DNA of 64,000 nt from positions 597,628,161 through 597,692,160 of the forward strand of contig CM053026.1 of the NCBI GenBank assembly GCA_028564925.1, written 5' to 3'. A program made the position numbers and the translations under genes. How positions within the stretch are numbered: position 1 is the stretch's first letter; every line of letters begins with the position of its first letter. This DNA comes from Lithobates sylvaticus (lineage: Eukaryota; Chordata; Amphibia; Anura; Ranidae). Below, in pieces: positions 20,851 to 32,690 of the stretch. A model generated the notes under the pieces. The model did not search any database, was not told the DNA's origin, and was given only the letters and a program-made list of their open reading frames with translations.

Positions 20851-21304
20851 GGCCCCTTTCACACTGGGGCGGTGCGGGGCGGCGACGGTAAAGCAGCGCT
20901 ATATTTAGCGCTGCTTTACCATCGTTTTACCCGCGGTATGCGGCCGCTAGCGGGGTGGTTTTAACCCCCGCTAGCGGCCGCAAAAGGGTTAAAAACCTCC
21001 GCAAAGCGCCGCTGCAGCGGCGGTTTGCGGGCGGTATCCCCGCGGTTTCCCATTGATTTCAATGGGAAGGAGCGGTATAGGAGCGGTAAATACTATTATT
21101 ATTATTATATGTATTTACCGCTCCTTCACCGCTCAAAAGATGCTGCTAGCAGGACTTTTGTTGCGGTCCTGCTAGCGCACCGCTCCAGTGTGAAAGCCCG
21201 CCGGCTTTCACACTGGAGTGAATGGGGCCGGTTTTTTCAGGCGGTATACAGGCGCTATTTTTAGCGCTGTACCGCCTGAAAACCGCCCCAGTGTGAAAGG
21301 GGCC
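20851..21304. mobile_element. TWA-A MITE, copy 5
   Basis: TTA duplication (20848-20850, 21305-21307). Perfect family ends. The centre has gained an (ATT)n microsatellite at 21091-21112. Confidence 0.92.
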
Positions 21305-21329
21305 TTAAGGTTTGAACAAGCTCACAGAT

Positions 21330-21454
21330 ACAGATTTAGCCAATCTGGATGGTCTGAGGAGGCGTGTAATGCTGCACAGTGCTCTGGATGGAGGTCTGAG
21401 GAGGCATGTAATGCTACAGAATGCTCTGGATGGTGATCTGAGGAGGCCTGTAAT
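21330..21454 (+). repeat. Minisatellite, left part
   Basis: Units of about 50 bp: GTAATGCTGCACAGTGCTCT then GGATGGAGGTCTGAGGAGGC. The array resumes at 23141 after the inserted element. Confidence 0.8.
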
Positions 21455-23140
21455 CAGGGGCATAACTAGAAATCACAGGGCCCCATAGCAAAATGTTGTA
21501 TGGGCCCCCCACCCCCCTGCAAACAGCCCCCCCCCCCCCATAAAAAAAACGAACTAATGCCTTTGAACAACAGATTTCCACACTCATGTGGCACAGTACC
21601 CAGGCAACAGCTTATATTAATTTTGAACAACAAAGTATGCAGTATACTGTATGCAGCCCCTGAAGGACACACATTGCTGACCTCCATGCCTTCTAACCAA
21701 TTTATGTTCTGTTATATAAAATGAAATAGTTCAACTCACCATAATGCAGAATCAGTGGGAGCCCAGAGCGTGTGACTTGCCACCATCGCCTGCCACCAGA
21801 TGCAGATTGTCACTTGTCACACATTGCGGAATGTCCACTTGCCACGTTCCGGATTGTCACTTGCCACACATTACAGATTGTCACTTGCCACATCACCTGC
21901 CACACATTACGGATTGTCACTTGCCACATCACCTGCCACACATTACGGATTGTCCACTTGCCTACGTCGCCTGCCACAAGATACAGATTGTCGCTTGTCA
22001 CACATTGCAGAATGTCACCTGCCACATGTTGTGGACTGTCCACTTTCCACGTCCCGGATTGTCACTTGCCATGTCACCTGCCACCAGATGCAGATTGTCA
22101 CTTGTCACACGTTGCAGAATGTCACCTGCCACACATTATGGATTGTCACTTGCCACGTCACCTGCCACACATTATGGATTGCCACTTGCCATGTCACCTG
22201 CCACATATTACGGATTGTCGCTTGTCATGTCCCGGGTTGTCACTTGCCACGTCACTTGCCACACATTATGGATTGTCACTTGCCACATCCCGAATTGTCA
22301 CTTGCCACGTCACCTGCCACACATTACGGATTTTCACTTGCCACGTCACCTGCCACACATTACAGATTGTCACTTGCCACGTCACCTGCCACACCTTACG
22401 GATTGTCACTTGCCACGTCCCGGGTTGTCACTTGCCACGTCACCGGCCACACCTTACGGATTGTCACTTTCCACGTCCCGGGTTGTCCACACATTATGGA
22501 TTTTCACTTGTCACGTCCTGGATTGTCACTTGCCACACATTACAGATTGTCACTTGCCACATCACCTGCCACACGTTGCGGATTGCCTACTTGCCACGTC
22601 ACCTGCCACCAGATGCAGATTGTCACTTGTCACATGTTGCGGAATGTCACCTGTCACATGCCCACTTGCCACATCCTGGATTGTCACTTGCCACGTCACC
22701 TGCCACATTACATATTGTCACGTCACGGATTGTCACTTGCCACGTCGCCTGCCACACATTACGGATTGTCACTTGCCACGTTACGGGTTGTCACTTGCCA
22801 CGTCACCTGCCACACGTTACGGATTGTCAGGACTCAGGCAGCATATTATCAGTCAGGCAGCAGAAAGATAATGTCATCTCTCTGCTTCCCGGCTGCCTGC
22901 ACAGTGAGGGGGGAACTGCACTGCAGGAAGGCAGGGCGGGCGCCAGGCGGTGAGAGATGATTTCATCTCTCTGCTCCCCCACCCGCCAGCTCCCAGATTG
23001 GCCAGCCCACTCATGCCCGCGGACCCACGGAGCCGCCCGCTCTGACCCACGGACCGGCAGCGCATGTCCTCAATGGCCCCCACTCAGCTGCGGGCCCCAT
23101 AGCGGCTGCATGTGCCGCTATGGCGGTAGTTCCGCCACTG
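21455..23140 (+). mobile_element. Inner hAT-type element carrying a 1-kb minisatellite
   Basis: CCTGTAAT (21447-21454) and GCTGTAAT (23141-23148) form an 8-bp duplication with one change. Ends CAGGGGCATAACTAG and GTAGTTCCGCCACTG are imperfect inverted repeats of the common hAT form CAGTGGCG... . Internal landmark TTCAACTCACCATAATGCAG is shared with the element at 55981-57028. Non-autonomous. Confidence 0.85.
21780..22840 (+). repeat. Minisatellite, GTCACTTGCCACGTCACC-type units
   Basis: About thirty units of roughly 30-37 bp built from GATTGTCACTTGCCAC, GTCACCTGCCACAC and ATTACG words. The plus strand has no stop triplet in any of its three frames for over 1 kb because the unit itself contains none. 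The peptides are repeat artefacts, not proteins. Confidence 0.95.
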
Positions 23141-23530
23141 GCTGTAATGCTGCCTGACGAGTGCTCTGGATGGTGGTCTGAGGAGGCCTGTTGTAATGCT
23201 GCACAGTGCTGGATGGTGGTCTCAGGTCTGAGGGATAGCCTGAAATTCACAGTGCCCTGAATGCCACTGCCAGTGGTCAGAGTAGGCCTGTAATGCACAC
23301 ACAGTGCTCTGGATGGACGGTGGTCTGAGGGGAGGCCTCATCTCAGGCCTGCTGTAATTGCAATGTAAACGAGATACTCACAGTGGGTGCTCTGTCTGCT
23401 CTCTGCTCTGGACGTGGGTGGTCGTTGTGAGTCGGGATTCGGGAGGCCTGGCTGTAATGCACAATGCTGCTCTGGTCTCTGGTCTCATCACGGTGTAAGA
23501 TTTGGAGGCCTGTAATGCTGGCTGCACACA
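23141..23530 (+). repeat. Minisatellite, right part
   Basis: Continuation of the array at 21330-21454 (GTGCTCTGGATGGTGGTCTG, GAGGCCTGTAATGC), more degenerate to the right. Confidence 0.75.
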
Positions 23531-23774
23531 GTCGCTTGCATACTGGGAGTGGAAGCAGGTGGAGCTCTGTGGAAACTGGAAGTTATTCACGAGGGTAAAC
23601 GTCCCTGCCTCACATTTTCATTTAGTTTTCGCTCGTTAACAAAAACCGAATTGATTTTCGTCAATGGACGAAAATGTGCTGTACTTTTCGTTTAGTTTTT
23701 GTCACTGTAAAAATGGCGCTGATGGAAATTTTGACGAAAACGTTTTCGTTGACGTAATTAATACTGCTTACACC

Positions 23775-24485
23775 TAATGCAAACAGCTCTAGAAAGCTGT
23801 CACTTCCAGCATTACTGAATAGTAACATATACAAATACAGAAAACACAACCTACCTCCCCAATCTTTTTTTCCTAATTTAAAGAGAATTAACCTAGAAAC
23901 TACAAACACATCATGAACAATTGTAATATACTTTCATGATCAGTGAAATGGGGCACAATGGGACAGTAAGGCTGCCAGAGCTTTGGAGCCTTTCCTAATC
24001 TACAAAAAATGTTTTTATTAATCAAATCTGTCAGTCCATGTATCAGATAAAATACATCTTATACATACAGGTTGACATTTCAGGTTGTGTATATAATATG
24101 CAGGAGCGTTTCTTACACTTACAGTATTATTATATTTAAATGATTTATATAATACAAAAAGTTCTGAAATGAAACAACTATTCCTGACCAAATAGGAAAA
24201 TAAAATCTTGGTATTCTGCTTGGCTGCCACTGGTGTCACTGTTACCTTAGAATTTACATAAGATTAAAAAAATGTTCTATATAGAAAACAGATATTTAGT
24301 CAACATAAATGAGTATGTTAAATAAAATACATTACATTGACAAGTATTAAAACTCACCACAAAGTAATAAAAAAAGTGTCATTTTCTGCTTTATTACATC
24401 TAACTCAGGATTGGACAGATGCTTATGTAAGCAACAAGAGTATCTAAACCCACTTTACAAAAATAAAATAAAAAATTACATACTC
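23775..24485. other. No gene seen
   Basis: AT-rich unique-looking DNA; no repeat ends or coding signal. Confidence 0.6.
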
Positions 24486-24710
24486 TGGGGCTAATTTGCT
24501 AATGATGCCGAGAATCTTCACACAATAAGTTGTGTGATTATTCACTTCAATTATCCAATCATGCCGCAAACTAATTCCTGTTCCCTTTGAATACCCTATC
24601 ATGTGCAGATGAAATAAGTAAACGGGAATTAACTTTTCACTTACGGTAATTGGATAACGGACATAAGTATGCATTGTGTTAGGAGTCTCAACCTCTTTAG
24701 TAAATCAACC
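24486..24710. mobile_element. MITE of the GTTGATTTACTAA type, copy 2
   Basis: Right end CCTCTTTAGTAAATCAACC; left end GGGGCTAATTTGCTAATG is a diverged inverse. Middle contains TATCCAATCATG as in other small frog MITEs here. Confidence 0.6.
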
Positions 24711-25923
24711 TAAATGTGTTACCTATCTTGCAGTAATTGCACCGTGGAGGCTAGCATTGTGGTAATAATTCAGCTATCAAAAGGTGTACGTTTTCAAACA
24801 GAGATAATTTATCTCATTTCAGTTCTCAGAGAAAAATCTTCTCCTCCGGCACCCTGTTTAGAGGTACATTTTTTAGAGGTCCATTTGTCACAAACAGATT
24901 ACACTCACCATAGTGCATATCTAACAAAAAGTAAATTATATGAATGACAGAACCAGAATTTTTTGTGTATAGGCCACTGTGTACAATACATCCAACAAAT
25001 ATTTAAAATGGCCATAATCAATAGATAACTTCTGTACAGGAATGTACAACTTTACCCGTCTCCCCAAAACTGGCCTTCTCTAGCCACATAGGCTTTTTTA
25101 GGGGCCATGGAAGAGGGGCAATTAAACCAGCTGTCTAAAAGCCGGTAGTGATTAGGCAAGGTTTTCGAACATGCTCATACAATTTATTTTTCAAGAATGC
25201 TAATCTGAGGCTGTTGATTGCTGTTCTATAGACACAGGTTCATTGCCTGAAGTGGCCTACTGTAATTTACAGTGACGTCTATATACTACACTTTTAGGAC
25301 TGTATTTATAAAGTTAGAAGAAATTAGTACACCTTTCTCTTTTGTTTTTCCAGCATTCAAAAAGAAGTGTAGTATAGCTGAGAATTTAGAAGTGTTGAGA
25401 ATTGAAGTAGTGGATTTTGGGCATCATTATTTCAAAGATTATGGATTAATTGATGGGTGATGTATATCACACAATGATGACCATTGCTTTTAATGGTAGC
25501 AAACACTTAACTAGCTACACAAGGACTGTAGCCAGCCAGGGTGCCCTGAATTCTATTGAAATAACCAACAACAAGTAACAAAATTCAAGACAATTAAAGA
25601 AAACTTCTAAATAATATTATATTTTGAATTTCAGAATGAGACACAAAGAATTTATAAAAAATAAGAATAGGAATTCTTTATTACATATTAATATAGAACT
25701 TTGAAAAATTGTACAAACAATGCTGCCCAGTGTTTTTAGTATGTAATTTGTGAAAACATATTAAGGGCTGGTGCTGATGCGAAGAGCTTGCTTGGAGGTG
25801 CATTCATCTTGCATTTGAGATTGGTTTGAGATGCTTCTGCCATCAGTCCAAGTTTAGAGAAAGCTGCATTTGACTTGTCTTTGAGTTGACTTTCTTCTGA
25901 CATGCAGTTGACATTCTTTCCAA
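24711..25923. other. No gene seen
   Basis: Unique-looking AT-rich sequence of 1.2 kb. Open frames are below 80 codons and without recognisable features. Conserved non-coding function cannot be judged without other genomes. Confidence 0.5.
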
Positions 25924-26326
25924 GGCCCCTTTCACACATGCGGACAGTATGTCCGTATTTCGTCCATCCGTTTTCGGATTAAATACGGACATACATGCAT
26001 CCCTATGGGATAGCGGGTGTCAGCGGATGAACATCCGCTAACACCCGATATCATCCGTCTCCGCTATAATCTGATTCTACAGACGGAGGAAAATCCTATT
26101 TTTCTATCCATCTGAAGAGCGGATCGGATGAACACGGACAGACGGTCCGGGTTCATCCGATCCCCCATAGAGGAGAGCTGAGATCTGACAGGGCGGTCCC
26201 TGCACAGTGTGCAGAGACCGCCCTGTGATCCGCCGGCTCAGCGGGGCTTAACGGTGCAATCCCCGCTGAGCAAGCGGATGTTTACAGGGTCGGATCATTA
26301 CGGATCCGTCCCATGTGAAAGGGGCC
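25924..26326. mobile_element. TWA-type MITE, CCTTTCACACATGCGGACAG subfamily
   Basis: The first and last 14 bases match TWA-A (GGCCCCTTTCACAC / GTGAAAGGGGCC) but the interior is different: CGGACAGTATGTCCG, repeated CGGATG words and a GGGCGGTCCCTGCAC / GTGCAGAGACCGCCC hairpin. Flanks CAA (25921-25923) and TAA (26327-26329). Confidence 0.8.
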
Positions 26327-26511
26327 TAAACTGCATCAACCTGCTTCAAGCTGCTTTTGCATTGAAATTGACTTGTATGGGAAAATAAGCAGTTTTGATA
26401 AGAACAATAGCCCACTGGCACAGAGCATTATAAAGGAATATTATTTGGGCCTTTACTGCTAAACAATAGCCTTATTTTCCAAAAAAAAATCTATACACAT
26501 CCACTACTTAA

Positions 26512-27158
26512 AGAGGAACTGCAGTCTGCTCACATAATTTGTAATAAAAACATCTTTGCCATTCTGAAGCTTCCCTCCAACCACTTTGCATATTATTTTA
26601 TATGTACTGTGATTCTGTATTTGCCAAATATGCTGCAGATATCTCCCTCCACTGAGTCTGGCTGCAACAATTTTAACTGTGGGCAGCTGCCTGTTCACTT
26701 CCTGGATTTAAACAGACACACAGAGGTACACCACCAGCTCTGCAGCTCTCATTGACCCTCTTATGACTCATCCCCCCTCCCTTCCTGGAAAACTCTCACC
26801 AGAGTGAGAGAGAGCTGTGCATGATGTCATAAGCCTAGGCCAATGACCAGACAAGAAACATATAAGTCAGTGGTTCTTAACCTCAGTCCTCATTACCCCC
26901 CACCACGCCATGTTTTGGGAATTTCCCTTAGATAAAATAGCTGTCCAAAATACCAAGCCATTGACTTAGATTTAAAGCACCTGTGCAAGGGAAAAGGAAA
27001 GCCTGCAAACATGGCCTGGTGGGGGGTAATGAGGACTGAGGTTAAGAACCACTGATATAAGTTTTTAACTGGCAGAAACAAACATTTTTTTTTCAAAGTT
27101 AAAACAAGGGCAGAAAATGTAATAGATGGAAAGTTGAAAAAATGACTGAAGGTCCGCT
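26512..27158. mobile_element. TTAA-6 element with nested hAT MITE
   Basis: TTAA at 26508-26511 and 27159-27162; ends AGAGGAACTGCAG and GAAGGTCCGCT. Interrupted by the element at 26868-27054. I see no splice-donor match in this one. Confidence 0.72.
26868..27054. mobile_element. hAT-type MITE, perfect 8-bp duplication
   Basis: ATATAAGT at 26860-26867 and 27055-27062. Ends CAGTGGTTCTTAACCTCAGT and its inverse form long near-perfect repeats with GGCATGTTTG-like inner arms. 187 bp. Confidence 0.93.
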
Positions 27159-27162
27159 TTAA

Positions 27163-27465
27163 TGGCCATACAATCTATTTTTCATGAAGTCATTTCTTAC
27201 TGTTTGTTTCTGCCTGATTGTAACATCCCCAGTGAACTCCCGAACCTGCCCCTCCCTCTGCTTCCATTTGTTTGGAAAGAGCAGTGCATATTATTTGTGA
27301 TCATGTATACTTCTCTGTCCACAGTCTATAGTCTATCTTGAGGGTGGCTACGTTCCTATATAGCCAGTGGGAAAATTGACGTAACTAGCCTCTAATATGA
27401 AGTCAGTTCATAGCAAAAACAAGAAAAAAAAGGAATTTGGAGATTTAGAGTATTCTAATGGCGCA
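27163..27465. other. No gene seen
   Basis: Nothing recognisable. Confidence 0.6.
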
Positions 27466-27468
27466 TAC

Positions 27469-27867
27469 ACACGATCGGAAATTCGGCCAGCAAAATACAG
27501 ATGAGAGCTTTTGGTCGGAAATTCCGACCATGTGTAGGCTCCATCGGACTTTTGCTGGCCGAATTCCAGCCAGCAAAAGATTGAGAGCATGTTCTCAATT
27601 TTTTGGTCGGAAAAAGCTTCCGATCGTCTGTAGCCATTCCGACACGCAAAATTCCTAAGCATGCTCGGAAGCAATTTGACGCATTCTCGGAAGCATTGAA
27701 CTTAATTTTCTCGGCTCATAGTGTTGTACGTCACTGCGTTCTTGATGGTCGAAAGTTCAGCGAACTTTTGTGTGACCGTGTGTATGCAAGCCAAGCTTGA
27801 GTGGAATTCCGTCGGAAAAAACATCCAAGATTTTTCTGATGGAAAATCCGCTCGTGTGTACGCGGCA
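27469..27867. mobile_element. TWA-B MITE, copy 3
   Basis: Perfect TAA duplication (27466-27468, 27868-27870). Ends TGGCGCATACACACGATCGG and GCTCGTGTGTACGCGGCA. Internal GGTCGGAA / TTCCGACC and GCTGGCCGAATTC blocks. Confidence 0.9.
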
Positions 27868-27870
27868 TAA

Positions 27871-28887
27871 GAATAATAGAAGGGACTTTTTAAATTGAAG
27901 AATACATACTTGAAATAAAAAGGTTGTTGAAAATTTGGTGTTACTGTAATAAGCCACAATGATGATTTGCAAAGTGCAAAAACCTACAACAAAGTTTTAG
28001 TTTACTGAATTCAGAACAGTGAAAAAAGAAAATTTGTCTAGTTAGTAAAACCTTGATAGAGCCCACAGATTTTTTTTGCAGTCATCACAAGCAGTATGGT
28101 TTGTGTGCATTTGTCTTCCCTATTGAAGATGCTGGTCTCCACAGTATTTTCATGCAACAGGCCTAAAAGATGTTCGTGACAAGTGAAAAAGGCATGGGTG
28201 AATAGAAGTCAAATTGAGGTTTTTCTTTCTCTACGCTTATTAATCCCTATAATTGTACAAGGGGAACTTACGACCTAGGAAGATACGGATTTCACCCCAT
28301 GGAAGTTCCCACATTTCTCACTAAAACGAGCGGCGGCCAGAATGACTTTTTCCAATAGTCACACAAGTGTAAACTACAAGGCATTGTGGACCAGTGGGAT
28401 AAATGAGCATTTCCTCTCTTTGTAAAGAAAAGAAACAGATTTATGGGAGCACTTTAAGACAGCCTTACATGAACAACATCATTCAATGTGAAATATGCAG
28501 TGGTGATTTTCAATAAGAGAAAAGAGAAAGAAGTCAGCAGCTTGTGAAATATCATTCTCTGTGGCTGGGATGGCATTTCACCTTCCTCGGAGTGCTGATG
28601 GTTTATTGTTGAATTCCTTTCCTAATAGAAATCCAACATTATCATTTGGGAGCTCAAGGTGATGACACTGAGTGTTCTCATTTGCGTGTCTGCCTGGAAT
28701 ACACTCGCATATTTTGCGATGAAAGTCGTTTTTTTTTACTTTTGTTTCATGCATTTCTACTTGTCTGTTTTATGTGCCCGCTCAGAGGAATAAGAAATAA
28801 ATGTGAGCATATGTTATATATAGTATACATGCATAAATACATATTTATGAACATTAAGGAATGTCCCAGCTCAAAGGAAGACACTGT
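27871..28887. other. No gene seen
   Basis: Unique-looking DNA of about 1 kb. An 85-codon open frame at 28646-28903 has no recognisable domain and overlaps a MITE, so it is not called. Confidence 0.5.
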
Positions 28888-29478
28888 GGGGTTGGTTTAC
28901 TAAAGCTGGAAAATCTGGTGCAGCTGTGCATGGTAGCCAATCAGCTTCTAACTTCTGCTTGTTCAATTAGGCTACTTTCACACTGGAGCGGTGGGGGCGC
29001 TGGCGGTAAAGCGGCGCTATATTTAGCGCCGCTTTACTGGCGTTATAGTAGCGCATTTCGGCCGCTAGCGGGGTGGTTTTACCCCCCGCGAGCGGCCGTA
29101 AAAGGGTCAATACCGCCCGCAAACCGCTGCTGCAGCGGCGTTTTGCGGGTGGGTTCGGAGCGCTGCCCCATTGTTTCCAATGGGAACGGGTGCTATAGGA
29201 GCGGTAAATATACCGCTCCTATAGCGAGCCAAAGATGCGGCTTGCAGGACATTTTCCAGCGTCCTGCAAGCGCACTGCTTCAGTGTGAAAGCCCTCGGGC
29301 TTTCACACTGAAGACACAGCAACAGCTGTTTCGGGTCGGTTTGCAGGCGCTATTTTTAGCGCAATAGCGCCTGCAAACCGCCCCAGTGTGAAAGGGGCCT
29401 TAAGCTTTGGCAAAAACCTGGAAGCTACCTAGAGCTGCACCAGATTTTGCACTCTCCAGTTTTAGTAAATCAGCCCCT
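28888..29478. mobile_element. MITE of the GGTTTACTAAA type hosting TWA-A
   Basis: Ends GGGGTTGGTTTACTAAAGC and CAGTTTTAGTAAATCAGCCCC are inverted; inner arms contain TCTGGTGCAGCTGTGC and GAGCTGCACCAGA. Split by 28970-29399. Without it about 160 bp. Confidence 0.8.
28970..29399. mobile_element. TWA-A MITE, copy 6
   Basis: TTA duplication (28967-28969, 29400-29402). Left end GGCTACTTTCACACTGGAGC, right end CCCCAGTGTGAAAGGGGCC. Confidence 0.9.
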
Positions 29479-29493
29479 GTATGATGGAATATT

Positions 29494-29820
29494 GGGGGTT
29501 ATTTACAAAAGGCAAATCCACTTTGCACTACAAGTGCAAACTACAAGTGCAAAGTGCACTTGAAATTGCACTGAAAGTCCACTTGGTAGTGCAGTCGCTG
29601 TAAATCTGAGGGGTAGATCTGACATGAGGGGAAGCTCTGCTGATTTTATCATCCAATCATGTGCAAGCTAAAATGCTGTTTTTTTATCTCCTTGCATGTC
29701 CCCCTCGGATCTACAGTGACTGCACCTCCAAGTGCACTTTCAGTGCAATTTCAAGTGCACTTTGCACTTGTAGTTTGCACTTGTAGTGCAAAGTGGATTT
29801 GCCTTTCGTAAATAACCCCC
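29494..29820. mobile_element. FAM-C MITE, copy 2
   Basis: ATT duplication (29491-29493, 29821-29823). Long, almost perfect palindrome of AAGTGCA and TGCACTT words. Confidence 0.9.
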
Positions 29821-29823
29821 ATT

Positions 29824-30265
29824 GTGTCATTTTAACATTTTAAATTAGATTTTTAGGACACACTTTTGAAAGCTGAGCTCTACCCTTGTCCTTAGATCGA
29901 TTAGATGGCCTAATTCCATACCACTGCTCGTTAGCTACATGGTTTTCACTTTCAATACATTTATATTAAAGTATTTTAGAGCATTTATCATAACATGAGG
30001 AAACAAGTAGATATGGACAATACACTATTAATAGCCATTAATAACATAAATCTGTTAGTAGGTAAAACAAAAAGACAGTAAATAATCAGAGTACCAAGCC
30101 GGTAATATAAAGGTGTTGTGTAGCAAACTGGTAAGGATTTGGGCAGTCAACAAGGCACTGGCCAGGATATGCCGCTAAGTCCAGGTGGATAGTGGAGTCT
30201 GACGATGGAAACAAGAAAAGAAGTAAAGGGGTCCCTATAGCTACACGGTTTTGAGGGTATATGTG
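29824..30265. other. No gene seen
   Basis: AT-rich, nothing recognisable. Confidence 0.55.
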
Positions 30266-30410
30266 GTGCATTTATTTATTATTATTTATTTATTACAGGT
30301 ACTTATATAGCGCCATCAATTTACGCAGCGATTTACGTATATATTGTACATTCATATCAGTTCCTGCCCTCATTTACATTTTACTGGGTTGGGCATCATT
30401 AGGCTACATG
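30266..30410. repeat. (TTAT)n followed by an interspersed repeat tail
   Basis: TTATTTATT run then ACTTATATAGCGCCATCAAT and TCAGTTCCTGCCCTCA. I recall this combination as a widely dispersed vertebrate repeat, but I cannot assign the class. Confidence 0.5.
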
Positions 30411-30917
30411 AATTTATAAGTGATGATATCCCCTGGTATCACAATATATAAAGGTAAGGAAGGAAAGTAATTTGCACTAACTATAACAGCCAACTATTAA
30501 GCTGCGATCACGTTCCAAAGGCAATCAAAGGCATGAGATGACATGGGCTCAATCCATTTTCCCTCAGATAATGCCCAGCCCGCCCAATCTGCAACCACCC
30601 ATGTAAGATTGGCAAATCTTCCCACTTTCAAATTGTTTGGTAGGGGAACGTGGATTTGTCAAATCATTATTGAAATTTGTGAAAACTTAACTTGGCAGTA
30701 AATCCCATTGAAGATTATGTGTCATCAGAATCATGATACTACATACTGGCTATTTTCAAGGCCAATAAGCAAGTTATTGTAAAAAAAATGCACGGGGAGC
30801 TGGGCACTGCCATGAGAGACATCTAAGTAGCAAAGACAAATTTTCAAAAACACTGTACAGTGGAGAGAGGGTCCTTTTAATGCAACTTCAAGGGAGACAT
30901 GGAAAAATATCAATCAT
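30411..30917. other. No gene seen
   Basis: Nothing recognisable; short frames only. Confidence 0.55.
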
Positions 30918-30921
30918 TTAA

Positions 30922-31374
30922 AGTGATATTAAAGTTTTTTTTAAATAACAAACATGTCATACCTACCTGCTCTCTGCAATGGTTTTGTACAGAGCAGCCC
31001 TGGTCCTCCTCTTCTCAGGTCCCCCGCTGGCACTCCTGGCTCCTCCCTCTTGACCAGTGCCCCCAATTGCCAGCCACTATGCGGGTACTGATGTGTGCTC
31101 ACTCCCGAGCTCACCCTATGTGTCCATAAGACACATAGAGTTGTGGCTCAGCCCCGCCACCCACTCTCTCCTCATTGACTGACTGGCTGTAATTGTCTCA
31201 GCCAATGATGAGAGAGAGACAGCTGAGGCTCCCATGTACATCTCTGGATCGAGAGGGGGCTCAGGTAAGTATTGGGGGAGGGGCTGTGGGGGGAGCAGCA
31301 CACAGAAGTTTTTTTTACCTTCATGTATAGAATGCACGAAGGTTAAAAAAAAACTTTCGTCCTTTACAAACACT
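30922..31374. mobile_element. TTAA-5 element, copy 1
   Basis: TTAA at 30918-30921 and 31375-31378; ends AGTGATATTAAAG and CTTTACAAACACT. Carries a plus-strand splice-donor match CAGGTAAGT (31262-31270) and a weaker ACCTACCTG at 30961 on the minus strand. Inner hairpin ACCTTCATG ... GAATGCACGAAGGT. Confidence 0.8.
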
Positions 31375-31378
31375 TTAA

Positions 31379-32690
31379 AATGGTAATCTTGGGAATTGCC
31401 TTTTAGCTGTATAAGGTGTTACAGAACAATACGATTTTCACCGACCGTGTCAGCAAAACCGTATTCTGACAGTACATACTTTGATTGTCTAATTGTTTTT
31501 TTTTCTGTCTTTACATTTAGCGTTAAGGTTAGTGTCGCAGGGTTTATTTTTTTGGGCAGGGATATTTTCTTTTCTTTTGCTGGGATCTTTTTTGTTTTGG
31601 GGTGCACCACATACACCACATACACTTGCTGCTGACACAGGCAAAGCTGCTCTTTGTTTAAAGCATGTCACTGCATATTTGTGTGGTAAAGTAGTGTGCA
31701 CCAAAAGCACCACCTATCTATTGCCCCTTTTAAAGCTGAAATTACATTGAGGTAACTCCCATTTATTACAAATGTCAGGCAGGCTTCTGGTGAGAGAGGC
31801 AGAGGATTTGTTTGGGGAAATATAGGTTTTGCAGCATAACGTGGTGGTCAGGCCACACTATCCAGCGGCAGGGCACATCTGCCTTTCCTCTCGCAAAGTG
31901 TCTCATCTATATAGCCACAGCATGCACAGGTAGTTGAGTGGCTCACAAAGCCTTCCTCTTGTTCCTCCTCCTCTTCTGCTCATCCTGCCATAGCCCCACA
32001 AACTGGCAATGAGTTGATGGAATTATTTCATCAAACAAGCAGTGACTTGCTACAAGAGGATAATCTTGGACATGTGCAAGCATTCATCCGTTCAGATATT
32101 GAGGATGAAGAAGATAGCATAATGACCATAGAGAGAGAAGACATCAGGCAGTTAGCAGCAAGTGGGAGTGATGTGCCAACAGCTGATACTTAGTGAAAAG
32201 TGGGATCTAGTGAAGAAAAGAGGGTGGACTATAGGGTGACAGACAGGGCTGGGACAAGGGGTGGGAAGGAAGGACAGCTGCCCTGGGTGCAGTAGTTTAT
32301 TGCAGGCATGTGGGTGCCCTGACCCGAACCCTAAGGGAAGGGGGGGGGCAGTTTGGCATCTTTGTCCTGGACGCTGGATGACCTTGTCCCGCCACTGGTG
32401 ACAGACCATCCATTGCACCATAGCAGTTTGCAGCCTCTTCCTGCAGTGTTTCAGCCATGAAAAAAAGTACTAGCCATTTGGCTACCGCATGTGTGAGGAA
32501 ACACATGAACACAGAACTTGGTGAAAGCACCACCTCAACAAGAGTAGTCCACATACCTCCTCATCATTCTTTATTTTCTGCATCTACCCCCTTCACAACA
32601 TTCTTCTGCTGCATCATATGTGCGCTCTAATAACAGGGAGGAAAGTTTTACAAGGGGTTTCAGAGGCTTACAATATACCACATCAAGTGG
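31379..32690. other. Unassigned, with a possible gene remnant near 31950-32193
   Basis: From about 31939 to the stop ending at 32193 the plus strand has an acidic, serine-rich open run (PSSCSSSSSAHP, QEDNLGHVQAFIR, IEDEEDSIMTIERED). It has a stop just upstream and no ATG at its head, so it is a piece of something broken. I do not recognise the family. The rest shows no clear repeat ends; a G-run lies near 32339-32348. Confidence 0.35.

Larger units (their letters stand above)
20423..23766. mobile_element. Outer hAT-type element (host of nested elements)
   Basis: CTTATACC (20415-20422) and CTTACACC (23767-23774) form an 8-bp duplication with one change. Left end CAGTGTTAATTTTGGC, right end GACGTAATTAATACTG. 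The ends continue as TTTAGTTTTAGT-rich arms on the left and GACGAAAACGTTTTCGTT on the right. The interior holds a GGATGGTGGTCTGAGGAGG minisatellite and three younger insertions. No transposase frame is visible, so non-autonomous. Confidence 0.8.

Noticed and set aside
21780-22840. CRISPR-like array
   Set aside because: Units are contiguous and imperfect without spacers; the host is a vertebrate.
21744-22960. Three overlapping plus-strand open frames of 375-393 codons with HLPHITDCHLP-type repeats
   Set aside because: All three frames are open at once and merely translate a stop-free minisatellite inside a hAT-type element.
1290-29399. Frames of 60-168 codons in GC-rich blocks, for example 28861-29367
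   Set aside because: They fall on palindromic TWA-A MITEs and recur in every copy with frame changes.
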